Assembly (NCBI GenBank): GCA_016718385.1
Contig: JADKDK010000001.1
Location: 620,001 to 684,000 of the forward strand
Reading direction: 5' to 3'
DNA length: 64,000 nucleotides
Origin: Gammaproteobacteria bacterium
Lineage (GTDB): Bacteria > Pseudomonadota > Gammaproteobacteria > Pseudomonadales > UBA5518
In this document: positions 47,537 to 56,013 of the stretch, one piece after another
Numbering within the stretch: the stretch's first letter is position 1
How the letters are laid out: each line of letters starts with the position of its first letter
The notes under the pieces: generated by a model
Told to the model about the DNA's origin: nothing
Databases searched by the model: none
What the model saw: the letters and a program-made list of their open reading frames with translations, nothing else
Made by a program: the position numbers and the translations under genes

Positions 47537-48406
47537 ATGCCCGACATGGCCGCTGGTGCATACGATGCTTCCATTCCGCTCTCGCCGGACGCGGTGATCC
47601 GCGATCGCCTGGATCGTGGCGATGTCACGGTGCCGGTCCTCCCGGCGGTCGCCGGTGCCGCGCTGTCGCTGCTGAACGACCCGGGCGCCGACAGCGCCAC
47701 GATCGCGGCGACCATCCGCACCGACCAGTCGCTGGCCGGTCACGTGATGAAGTTCGCCAACTCCCCTCTCGCGCGAAGCGGGGCGCCCATCGTGTCGCTG
47801 CAGCAGGCCATGGCGCGGCTCGGCATGCGCCGCATCGCGGAAGTGGCTCTCGCGGCCTGCGTCGGACCCAAGCTGTTCAAGGCGCCCGCGTATGCGCGGC
47901 TGGTCGACCGGACCTGGAACGAGTCGCTGGCCACCGCGCTGTGGGCGGGCGAGATTGCGCGCGGCCTGCGGCACAACGTCGAGGTGAGCTTCCTGTGCGG
48001 GCTGTTGCATCAGATCGGTCGGCCCGTGGTGTTGCAGGCGCTGCAGGAATCGCTGGAGGCGCCTGGCGTCGCTCCTGCGGGCACCGATCCCGAGGCCCTG
48101 CTCGAGGCGCACGGTGCCGCCGCGGGTCTGCTGGTCGCGCGCAGATGGAACCTGCCCGATGCGGTTGCCGAGACCATCGCGCACATCGCGGATTTCCGTG
48201 CCGCGCCGCGCGCGCCGGAGCGCGTCGCGCTGGTGGCCGCTGCGAGAGCTTTCGCGCTGCTCACGCTCGCCGACGGCGAACCCGATGCCGCCGCGCTCGC
48301 GGCGCTCCCGGAGATGGCGGAGATCAACCTGTACCTCGCCGACATCGAGGTCCTGCTCGCGCAGCTCGATGCGCTGCGCCGCACCCTGGTGGAGATGTCG
48401 TTGTGA
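47537..48406 (+). CDS. HDOD domain protein
   Basis: A 289-residue single HDOD-domain protein with VPVLPAVAGAALSLLNDP, TIRTDQSLAGHVMKFANSPLA and SLQQAMARLGMRRIAEVALAA. HDOD domains are inactive HD relatives used in signalling. The ATG at 47546 is an alternative start; neither has a strong ribosome site. The last base of its frame overlaps the SthA start (GTGA), so a signalling protein is coupled to a redox enzyme. A hairpin of 7 bp lies at 47480-47499, upstream of the gene. Confidence 0.82.
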   Translation: MPDMAAGAYDASIPLSPDAVIRDRLDRGDVTVPVLPAVAGAALSLLNDPGADSATIAATIRTDQSLAGHVMKFANSPLARSGAPIVSLQQAMARLGMRRIAEVALAACVGPKLFKAPAYARLVDRTWNESLATALWAGEIARGLRHNVEVSFLCGLLHQIGRPVVLQALQESLEAPGVAPAGTDPEALLEAHGAAAGLLVARRWNLPDAVAETIAHIADFRAAPRAPERVALVAAARAFALLTLADGEPDAAALAALPEMAEINLYLADIEVLLAQLDALRRTLVEMSL

Positions 48407-49791
48407 ACGCCTACGATTTCGACCTGCTCGTGATCGGCAGCGGCCCGGCGGGACAGAAGTCCGCGATACAGGCCGCCAAGGCGGGCCGGCGCGTGGGCCT
48501 CGTCGAGAGCGACCGTCGTCTCGGTGGCGCCTGCGTCTATCGCGGCACTATCCCCAGCAAGTCGCTGCGCGAGAGCGCCCTGCGCATCCTGCATCTGCGC
48601 CGCCATCAGGCGCTGCTCGGCTACGAGCTGAAGCCGGGCCAGGAGATGGCGGCGCTGATCAGCAACCTGCAGGCCGTCACGCTGGCCCACGACGGCTTCA
48701 TCCGCGCCCAGCTGGAGCGCAACGGCGTGCACTGCCTGCACGGCCGTGCGTCCTTCGTCGCGCCCGATCGCGTGCAGGTCGAGGGGCTGCGTGGCGAGAA
48801 GACCGTGCACGGCGCGGCGCAGGTGATCATCGCGAGCGGTTCCCTGCCGCGCCGGGCCGAGGCCGTACCGGTGGACCATGAGCACATCCTCGACAGCGAC
48901 TCCGTGCTGTCGATGCTCTACCTGCCCGAATCGATGGTGGTGCTCGGCGGCGGCATCATCGCCTGTGAATACGCCTCGGTTTTCGCCAGCCTGGGCGTGA
49001 AGGTCGCGATGATCGACCGTTACCCGCGCCCGCTCGGTTTCATCGACGGCGAGATCGTCGAGCGCTTCCTGCACGGCTTCGCTTGCGCGGGAGGGGAGTT
49101 CATCGGATCGGCGCAGGTCGAGGCTGTGCGCTGGGACGGCGTATCACGCGTGTTGACGCGGCTCGCAGACGGGAGGGAGCTGGCTTGCGACAAGCTGCTG
49201 TCCGCGGCGGGACGCGTGGCCAATGTCGGTGGCCTGAATCTCGCGGCCGCGGGGCTGGAGCTCACGGCAACGGGACACATTGCGGTGAATGCATCCTGCC
49301 AGACCGCGGTGCCCACGATTTACGCGGTGGGCGACGTCATCGGGCCGCCGGCGCTCGCCTCGGCTTCGATGGAGCAGGGCCGGCGCGCCAGCGCCCACGC
49401 GCTCGGCATCGATCTGGGCGCGCTCGGGGCGATGATCCCGATGGGCATCTACGCGATTCCCGAGATTTCCTCGGTCGGCATGGACGAGGCGGCGGCCGCG
49501 AAAACCGGGGTCGAGGTACTGGTCGGACGCGCGAAGTTCGAGGAGATCGCGCGCGGGCAGATCTCCGGCATCCAGGACGGCCTGCTGAAGCTGGTCGCGG
49601 ACCGGGACGGAAAGCTGCTCGGCGCGCAGATTGTGGGCGAAGGCGCGACCGAGCTGATCCATATCGCGCAGATGGGCCTGCTCGGCGGCTTCCGCGCCGA
49701 GGACTTCGTCGAGAACATCTTCAATTTCCCGACGCTCGCCGAAGCCTACCGCGTCGCGGCGCTGCAGATCACCGCCCAGCTTCCACCCTGA
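48403..49791 (+). CDS. sthA: Soluble pyridine nucleotide transhydrogenase
   Basis: A 462-residue flavoprotein disulfide-reductase relative. The FAD motif is VIGSGPAG at 10-17. The active-site loop reads GGACVYRGTIPSKSL with Cys44 but Thr49 where disulfide reductases have the second Cys; that loss is the mark of SthA. The C-terminal dimerisation domain, with NFPTLAEAYRVAAL, is complete. It moves hydride between NADPH and NAD in the cytoplasm. The GTG start overlaps the HDOD stop. The last 23 bases overlap the convergent molybdopterin gene. Confidence 0.87.
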   Translation: MNAYDFDLLVIGSGPAGQKSAIQAAKAGRRVGLVESDRRLGGACVYRGTIPSKSLRESALRILHLRRHQALLGYELKPGQEMAALISNLQAVTLAHDGFIRAQLERNGVHCLHGRASFVAPDRVQVEGLRGEKTVHGAAQVIIASGSLPRRAEAVPVDHEHILDSDSVLSMLYLPESMVVLGGGIIACEYASVFASLGVKVAMIDRYPRPLGFIDGEIVERFLHGFACAGGEFIGSAQVEAVRWDGVSRVLTRLADGRELACDKLLSAAGRVANVGGLNLAAAGLELTATGHIAVNASCQTAVPTIYAVGDVIGPPALASASMEQGRRASAHALGIDLGALGAMIPMGIYAIPEISSVGMDEAAAAKTGVEVLVGRAKFEEIARGQISGIQDGLLKLVADRDGKLLGAQIVGEGATELIHIAQMGLLGGFRAEDFVENIFNFPTLAEAYRVAALQITAQLPP

Positions 49792-51883
49792 CCGGCACGC
49801 CGTTCAGCGCGGCATTGCCGGAAGCGACATCGATACTGCGCTCGTCGGTGAGGTCGTTGGCACTGACGCCGGCGTGCTGCGCCGCGATGCCGAGCCGCAC
49901 GCCCTCGCGGTCGTGGCCCCAGCCGTGCGGCAGCGACACCGTGCCCGGCATGATCGCCTCCGAGGCCTGGACCTCGACGCCGACGCTGCCGGTGCGGGAA
50001 CTGACGTTCACGCGATCGCCGTCGCGCAAACCGCGCGCGGCCAGGTCCTGCGGGTGCATCAGGAGCTGGTCGCGGCGCGGCCCTTTGACCAGCCGGTGGC
50101 TGTTGTGCATCCACGAGTTGTTGCTGCGCAGGTGGCGGCGCCCGATCAGCAGCAGCGTATCGGCTGCGACGGACACGGTGAGTTCCGCGGCGAGACGCTC
50201 GATTTCGCCGGGAATCGCCCCGGGCAGGCAGTCGATCGTCCGGTCCGCGGTGCACAGGCGCTGCGCGAGCGAGGGCCGCAGCGGCCCGAGGTCGATGCCG
50301 TGCGGGTGCGCCTGCAGCGTGGCGAGGCTGAGCGGCGGCGCGAAGCCCGAGCGCGTACCGTAGGGCCCGGCCTGCAGCAGGAAGTCGAGCATGTCGGCCG
50401 GCGGCACGACCGGCGCGGCTGGCTCGCCGCTCAGCGCGGCGTGGGCTGCGGCGAGCCCGGCGAAGATTTCCCAGTCGTGCAGCGCGCCGGCAGGCCTGGG
50501 CAGCACCGGCGCGTTGTAGCGCGCGGTGTTGCGCACCGCGAACTTGTGGAATGCGAGATCGTAGTGGTCGTGTTCCAGCGTCGAGGTCGGCGGCAGGATC
50601 AGGTGCGCGTGGCGCGTGGTCTCGTTGAGGTAGACGTCCACGCTGACCATGAAGTCGAGCCCCGCGAATGCGCGGTCCGTCAGGCGCCCGTTCGGCACCG
50701 AGAGCACCGGGTTGCCGGCCACCGTCACCAGCGCGCGGATCTGTCCGGCGCCGGGCGTCAGCATCTCCTCGGCGAGTGCGGCGACCGGGAACTCGCCGCC
50801 GAACTCGGGATAGCCGCTGACGCGGCTCGCGCGCCGGGCGAAGGCACCCTTGGGGTTGTCGTCGGGCCCGGCGCCCATCACGGCGGGGTGGGTGAGCAGC
50901 GCGCCGCCCGGGCGGTCGAGATTGCCCGTGAGCAGCATCAGCAGCTGGATCGCCCACTGGCACAGCGTGCCGAAGCGCTGCGTCGACACACCCATGCGGC
51001 CGTGGCAGGCCGCCGAGGGCGCGGCGGCGAATTGGCGCGCCAGCGCGCGGATCGCGCCGGCCTCGATCCCGGTCGCGGCCGCCGCGAATTCCGGCGTGAA
51101 GCGCGTCAGCAGCGGCGGCAGCGCCGCGAGGTTCCGCGCGTGCGACTGCAGGGCATCCGTGCGCACCAGGCCCTCGTCGAACAGCACGTGCAGCAGCGCG
51201 AGCAGCAGCGCCGCGTCGCTGCCGGGGCGGATGAAGTGGTGACGGTCGGCGAGCTCGGCCGTCTCGCTGCGGCGCGGGTCGATCACCACCAGCCGCCCGC
51301 CGCGTGCGCGCAGTTCCTTCAGTCGGCTGCGGATATCGGGCACGGTCATCATGCTGCCGTTGGAGGCCACGGGGTTGTAGCCGATCAGCAGCAGGAACTG
51401 CGTGCGGTCGATGTCGGGCACCGGCTGCAGGAACTGGTGCCCGTACATCCACAGGCACACCAGGTGGTGCGGCAACTGGTCGGCCGAGGTGGCGGAGAAA
51501 TGGTTGCGCGTGCCGAGGCGTTTCAGGAAGTGGTTGGCGTGCGTCATCAGTCCCCAGTTGTGCACCGAGGGGTTGCCGCGGTACACGCCGACCGCGTCGG
51601 CGCCGTGGCGCTCGCGCACCGCCTGCAGCCTTGCGGCGGCGATCCTGAAGGCCTCCTCCCAGCCGATCTCGCGCCACGTGCCGCCCTCGCGCAGCAGCGG
51701 GCGGCGCAGGCGGTCGGGATCGTCCTGCAGGTCGGCGAGCGCGGTGGCCTTGGGGCAGAGGTAGCCGCGGCTGAGCGGATCGGCGCCATCGCCGCGGATC
51801 GAGACCACGCGCCCGGCCTCGACGCCGATCTCCAGGCCGCAGATTGCCTCGCACAGGTTGCAGGCGCGGTAGTGCGTTTCCAT
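49769..51883 (-). CDS. Molybdopterin-dependent oxidoreductase with N-terminal 4Fe-4S site
   Basis: A 704-residue member of the bis-MGD (DMSO-reductase) family. The N-terminal cluster ligands are Cys8, Cys11, Cys15 and Cys43. The Moco domains have NPVASNGSM, VVIDPRRSETAELAD and the C-terminal NSHRLVKGP...LPHGWGHDREGVRL. No Tat signal is seen, so it is probably cytoplasmic. GGGAG precedes the ATG at 51883. No iron-sulfur or membrane partner subunit is adjacent. It diverges from another such gene at 52025 with 141 bases between them. Its substrate is unknown. Confidence 0.87.
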   Translation of the reverse strand: METHYRACNLCEAICGLEIGVEAGRVVSIRGDGADPLSRGYLCPKATALADLQDDPDRLRRPLLREGGTWREIGWEEAFRIAAARLQAVRERHGADAVGVYRGNPSVHNWGLMTHANHFLKRLGTRNHFSATSADQLPHHLVCLWMYGHQFLQPVPDIDRTQFLLLIGYNPVASNGSMMTVPDIRSRLKELRARGGRLVVIDPRRSETAELADRHHFIRPGSDAALLLALLHVLFDEGLVRTDALQSHARNLAALPPLLTRFTPEFAAAATGIEAGAIRALARQFAAAPSAACHGRMGVSTQRFGTLCQWAIQLLMLLTGNLDRPGGALLTHPAVMGAGPDDNPKGAFARRASRVSGYPEFGGEFPVAALAEEMLTPGAGQIRALVTVAGNPVLSVPNGRLTDRAFAGLDFMVSVDVYLNETTRHAHLILPPTSTLEHDHYDLAFHKFAVRNTARYNAPVLPRPAGALHDWEIFAGLAAAHAALSGEPAAPVVPPADMLDFLLQAGPYGTRSGFAPPLSLATLQAHPHGIDLGPLRPSLAQRLCTADRTIDCLPGAIPGEIERLAAELTVSVAADTLLLIGRRHLRSNNSWMHNSHRLVKGPRRDQLLMHPQDLAARGLRDGDRVNVSSRTGSVGVEVQASEAIMPGTVSLPHGWGHDREGVRLGIAAQHAGVSANDLTDERSIDVASGNAALNGVPVRVEAGR

Positions 51884-52024
51884 GGCCGGCTCCCGGGTTG
51901 GTACGCGCAGGACGCTACCACGCTTCGATACCCGCTCCAACCACAGCGCCCGGCGATTGCCGCCGACGGCCATGCGGCTTAACATCGGACGAACAAAAAC
52001 CATCCAATAAAATGGTGATATCCC

Positions 52025-54214
52025 ATGCGCGACAGCGTCCACGGCATCTGCCGCTCCTGCGCCGCGATGTGCCCGATCGTGATCGATCGCGAGGACGGGC
52101 GGCCGGTGCGGATCATCGGCGACAAGCACAACCCGGTCTATTGGGGCTATACGTGCATCAAGGGCCGCGAGATGGTGAGCCAGTTGCGGCATCCCGATCG
52201 CCTGCTCGGCAGCCTGCGGCGCGAGTCCGACGGCCGTTTCACGCCCATCACCAGCGCCCAGGCGCTCGACGAGGTGACGCAGAAGCTGCAGCGCATCATC
52301 GCCGAGCACGGTCCGCGCGCGGTTGCCACCTACGCGGGCACCTACATCTTCACCTACCCCGCGACGCAGCCGGTGTCGACGGCGTGGATGAACGCGATCG
52401 GCTCGCCGATGATGTTCACCTCGGCCACCATCGACCAGCCGGGCAAGACGATCGCGGCGGCGCTGCACGGCACCTGGAGCGCGGGCCCGCAGGTGTTCGA
52501 CGACGCCGACACCTGGCTGCTGGTGGGAGTGAACCCGATAGTGGCGCATTCGGGCGGGGTGCCGAACCAGAATCCCGCGAAGCGGCTGAAGGACGCCGTG
52601 GAGCGCGGCATGAAGCCCATCGTGCTCGATCCGCGCCGCACCGAGTGCGCCGAGCGCGCCTTCGTGCACCTGCAGGCCCGCCCCGGCGAGGATCCCGCGG
52701 TGCTGGCGGGCATGATCCGCGTGATCCTGAAGGAGGCGCTGTTCGATGCCGGGTTCGTGCGCGCGCACGTCGCCGGCGTCGATGCGCTGGCCGCCGCGGT
52801 CGAGCCCTTCACGCCGCAATACGTGGAGCGGCGCGCGGGCGTGCCGATGGCCGACCTCGAGCTGGCGGCGCGCACCTTTGCCACCGCCGGACGCGGCGGC
52901 GCGACCGCCGGCACCGGCTCGAACATGGCGCCGCGCGGCAACCTGACCGAGTACCTGCTGCTCTGCCTGATGAGCCTCTGCGGGCGCTGGCTGAAAGCGG
53001 GCGAGCGCGTGCCGAACGCGGGCGTGATGGGGCCGCGCTTCGCGCCACGCGCGCAGGCCAACGCGCCTTGGCCGGCCTGGGGTTATGGCGAGAAGCTGCG
53101 CGTGCGCGGCTTCAGCGACGCGGCCTGCGGCCTGCCCACCTCGGCGCTGCCCGACGAGATCCTGCTGCCCGGCGACGGGCAGGTGAAGGCGCTGATCTCG
53201 ATCGGCGGCAACCCGCTGATGGCCTGGCCGGACCAGAAGAAGACGCTGGCGGCGCTGAAGGCGCTCGATCTCTTCGTCTGCCTCGATATCCAGATGGCAC
53301 ACAACAGCTGCCACCTGGCGCACTACAACATTGGCTGCAAGCACAGTCTCGAGAGCCCCGCGATCACGCTGCCGAACGAGATGCTGAGCTACTTCGGCAC
53401 CGGTTTCGGCTACGCGGTGCCCTACGCGCAGTACGCGCCGGCGGCCACCGAGCCGCCGCCCGGCGCCGACCTGATCGAGGAGTGGGAGTTCTTCTACGAG
53501 GTGGCGCGGCGCATGAAGCTCGAGCTGGAGATGGCGGTCGCCTACTCCTGGACCACCACCAGCGGCGAGCCGGCGCGCTATCGCTTCGACATGACGCGCA
53601 AACCCTCGACGGACGAGCTGTTCGAGGTGCTGTGCGCCGAGGGTCGTGTGCCCTTCGCCCGCGTGAAGGAACGCCCCGGGGGGCGCGTGTTCGACGACGA
53701 GGCGATCACGGTGATGCCCGCCGAGGCGGGGCACGCGGCCCGGCTGCAGGTGGGCGACGGGGCGATGGTCGCCGAGCTGCACGCAGTTGCGGCCGAGCCG
53801 ATCGAGCATGAGGCGCTGCGCGAGTACCCGTTCCGCCTGATCAGCCGCCGCATGCACGGCGTGATGAACACCACCGGGCGCAACAACGCGCGGCAGATGC
53901 GCCACCGGCACCACAACCCGGCGTTCATGAACCCGCTCGACCTGGCGGCGCTGGGGCTGAGCGACGGAGACACCATCCGCATCGCCTCGCGCTACGGCGA
54001 GATACCGGCGATCGTGGAGGCGGAGGACGGCATCCGGCGCGGCGTGATCTCGATGAGCCACTGTTTCGGCGGCACCGACCCGGACAGCCCGTCCGATGTG
54101 CGTGAAGCCGGTGCCAACACGGGCCTGCTCGCCAGCGTCGAGCACGAATACGACCCGTACAGCGGCATTCCGCGCATGAGCGCGATCCCGGTGCGCATCG
54201 ACAAGGGCGCCTAG
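52025..54214 (+). CDS. Molybdopterin-dependent oxidoreductase with N-terminal 4Fe-4S site
   Basis: A 729-residue bis-MGD enzyme. Cluster ligands are Cys9, Cys12, Cys16 and Cys44. Moco-binding text includes LVGVNPIVAHSGG, VLDPRRTECAERA and the C-terminal RRMHGVMNTTGRN...GVISMSHCFGGTD. No Tat signal. It is clearly distinct in sequence from the divergent neighbour at 49769, so the two are not a recent duplication. It has no adjacent electron-transfer subunit. A formate, polysulfide or hydroxylase-type reaction cannot be told apart from the sequence. Confidence 0.87.
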   Translation: MRDSVHGICRSCAAMCPIVIDREDGRPVRIIGDKHNPVYWGYTCIKGREMVSQLRHPDRLLGSLRRESDGRFTPITSAQALDEVTQKLQRIIAEHGPRAVATYAGTYIFTYPATQPVSTAWMNAIGSPMMFTSATIDQPGKTIAAALHGTWSAGPQVFDDADTWLLVGVNPIVAHSGGVPNQNPAKRLKDAVERGMKPIVLDPRRTECAERAFVHLQARPGEDPAVLAGMIRVILKEALFDAGFVRAHVAGVDALAAAVEPFTPQYVERRAGVPMADLELAARTFATAGRGGATAGTGSNMAPRGNLTEYLLLCLMSLCGRWLKAGERVPNAGVMGPRFAPRAQANAPWPAWGYGEKLRVRGFSDAACGLPTSALPDEILLPGDGQVKALISIGGNPLMAWPDQKKTLAALKALDLFVCLDIQMAHNSCHLAHYNIGCKHSLESPAITLPNEMLSYFGTGFGYAVPYAQYAPAATEPPPGADLIEEWEFFYEVARRMKLELEMAVAYSWTTTSGEPARYRFDMTRKPSTDELFEVLCAEGRVPFARVKERPGGRVFDDEAITVMPAEAGHAARLQVGDGAMVAELHAVAAEPIEHEALREYPFRLISRRMHGVMNTTGRNNARQMRHRHHNPAFMNPLDLAALGLSDGDTIRIASRYGEIPAIVEAEDGIRRGVISMSHCFGGTDPDSPSDVREAGANTGLLASVEHEYDPYSGIPRMSAIPVRIDKGA

Positions 54215-54227
54215 CGGCGCATGCGCC

Positions 54228-54767
54228 TCACCACATCAGGTCGTCGGGAATCGGAAAATCCTTGTAGGGATCGTCCTCGGCCGGTTGGTCGGCGGCGGGC
54301 GTGTTCCACACCACGATGACGTCGCCATCGCGCGCGCGGATGCGCTCGGCGCAGGCCACGGGCACCAGCTCGTAGCCGTTGCCCGCGCGCACGATCACGA
54401 GCTGGCCACGGATCAGCTGGTCGCGCAGGCGCGCGCTGACGTAGAGCTTCTTGATGATGCCGTGGTCGGCGAAGTTGTAGGCGATGTCGCCGCCCTCGCG
54501 CGGCTGGCGGTAGTGGCGCACCAGCTGCGCGATCTGCGCGGCGATCTCGCGCTGGCGAAGTTCCGCGTTCTGCTGCTGCGCCAGCGCGCGATCGGCCTCG
54601 GCCTTGTCGCGCAGCGCCTGTTCCGCGAGGCGCCGTTGCGCATCTAGCTCGGCGGCATTCCTGCCGGCCTGTTTCTTCTGCTTGTCGCTGGCGCGGTTGC
54701 TCTCCTTGATTTTCTTCGCGTCGACCAGTCCGGCTTTGAGCAACTGGTCCTGCAGGGAATTGCGCAT
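54228..54767 (-). CDS. DUF2058 family protein (YaiL type)
   Basis: A 179-residue protein with a strongly charged N-terminal coiled-coil region (MRNSLQDQLLKAGLVDAKKI, then Lys/Gln/Arg-rich to about residue 75) and a C-terminal domain with YNFADHGIIKKLYVS and YELVPVACAERI. This is the DUF2058/YaiL family, related by name to nucleoprotein/polynucleotide-associated proteins but untested. The ATG at 54767 was chosen; GGAG precedes it. It follows the KamA-like gene by 17 bases. Confidence 0.85.
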   Translation of the reverse strand: MRNSLQDQLLKAGLVDAKKIKESNRASDKQKKQAGRNAAELDAQRRLAEQALRDKAEADRALAQQQNAELRQREIAAQIAQLVRHYRQPREGGDIAYNFADHGIIKKLYVSARLRDQLIRGQLVIVRAGNGYELVPVACAERIRARDGDVIVVWNTPAADQPAEDDPYKDFPIPDDLMW

Positions 54768-54784
54768 GCTGTGCTCCGTTCCTG

Positions 54785-55810
54785 TTATGCGGGGTGCCAC
54801 TCGCCGCGGCGGTCGCGCACTTCGTAGCCCGATTCCGTTTCGCGCAGGCCCGATTCGGCGATCGGGGTCTTGCCGTGCCCACCGGGTATGTCCAGCACAT
54901 AAACCGGCTGGCAGATGCCCGAGGCGCGCTCGCGCAGCTCGCGCACGATCTCGCGCCCGCGTTCGAGCGTGCAGCGGAAATGCGCGGTGCCCGGCGCCTT
55001 GTCGAGATGGTGCAGGTAATAGGGGCGCACGCGCGATTCCACCAGCGCGCGCATCAGCGCCTCCAGCGTGCCGGCGTCGTCGTTCACGTCCTTCAGCAGC
55101 ACGGTCTGCGCCAGCAGCGGGATGCCGGCGTCGGCGAGCAGTGCGATCGCATCGCGCGCCTGCGTGGTCAGTTCGCGCGGGTGGTTGGCGTGCAGCACCA
55201 CGTAGGTGGTGGCATCCGGACTGCGGATTGCCGCGACGAGCTCCGGCGTGACGCGCGCCGGATCGACCACCGGCACGCGCGTGTGCCAGCGCAGCACCTT
55301 CAGGTGCGGTATCGCGGCGAGGCGCTCCGTGACCTCATGTAGCCGGCGCGGCGACAGCACGAAGGGGTCGCCGCCGGTCAGCACCACTTCCCAGATTTCG
55401 GGCCGTGACGCGATATAGGCGATCGCGGCATCCAGTTCCGCTGGCCCAAGCGTGCCGTCGCCGGTCGGGCCGACCATCTCGCGGCGAAAGCAGTAGCGGC
55501 AGTACACCGCGCAGACGTGCACCAGCTTCAGCAGGCAGCGGTCGGGGTAGCGGTGCACGATGCCCGCGACCGGCGCGTGCGCGCGATCGCCGATGGGGTC
55601 GGGGTGCTCGTCGGCCAGCGTGACGAGCTCGCGCGCATCGGGGCGGAACTGCAGCGCGATAGGGTCCAGCGGATCCAGCGGGTCGATCAGCGCCTCCATG
55701 TCCGGCGTGATCGCCACGGCGTAGCGCGCCGCGACGCGCGCGAGGGCGTCGTCGGATGGCGCAGCGGCAGTTGATCGGGCGGACATGCGTGGCGAACCCG
55801 TGATCGGCAT
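54785..55810 (-). CDS. KamA family radical SAM protein, lysine 2,3-aminomutase-like
   Basis: A 341-residue radical SAM enzyme. The cluster motif is CAVYCRYC (about residues 100-107); GGDPF is the SAM-binding strand. The PLP lysine is in DIPGGHGKTPI near the C-terminus. Relatives are lysine 2,3-aminomutase and EpmB, which beta-lysylates EF-P; this one resembles the KamA group more and lacks the longer C-terminal zinc region. No epmA or efp is adjacent. The start is uncertain: ATG at 55810, or 55786, neither with a strong ribosome site. It precedes DUF2058 in one operon. Confidence 0.82.
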   Translation of the reverse strand: MPITGSPRMSARSTAAAPSDDALARVAARYAVAITPDMEALIDPLDPLDPIALQFRPDARELVTLADEHPDPIGDRAHAPVAGIVHRYPDRCLLKLVHVCAVYCRYCFRREMVGPTGDGTLGPAELDAAIAYIASRPEIWEVVLTGGDPFVLSPRRLHEVTERLAAIPHLKVLRWHTRVPVVDPARVTPELVAAIRSPDATTYVVLHANHPRELTTQARDAIALLADAGIPLLAQTVLLKDVNDDAGTLEALMRALVESRVRPYYLHHLDKAPGTAHFRCTLERGREIVRELRERASGICQPVYVLDIPGGHGKTPIAESGLRETESGYEVRDRRGEWHPA

Positions 55811-55883
55811 GAGGAATGCGATGATTATCCGCCATCGGGCGCTGCCTGAAGCGGGTGATTCGGCGCAATTGTCCGCAAAACCC

Positions 55884-56013
55884 GTGGGTCCGGACGTGGG
55901 TCCGGACGTGGGTCCGGACGTGGGTCCGGACGTGGGTCCGGATTCATCCGGACGATTGCCCCGTCACAGGTCCGGATTTATCGAGACGATTGTCCGGCTG
56001 AAGCCGGATCTAC
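55884..56013. repeat. Tandem half-unit array and full REP-like hairpins
   Basis: Four perfect 12-base units GTGGGTCCGGAC (55884-55931) run into a full direct copy at 55932-55953 whose first half is a fifth unit. A decayed copy at about 55969-55988 and a full inverted copy at 55992-56013 follow. The last one supplies the TAG stop of the CoA ligase at 56010-56012. Confidence 0.9.

Noticed and set aside
49769..54145. A single 1458-residue open frame on the minus strand
   Set aside because: Only the part up to 51883 is a molybdopterin enzyme; the rest is the antisense of the plus-strand molybdopterin gene and has biased, low-complexity residues.
54785..55810. EpmB (EF-P beta-lysylation)
   Set aside because: The sequence around the cluster and the start of the barrel fits the KamA-like group better and no EF-P or epmA gene is nearby; not fully excluded.
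55884..55953. CRISPR array
   Set aside because: The 12-base units are contiguous, with no spacers, and they match the hairpin repeat family; no cas gene is present.
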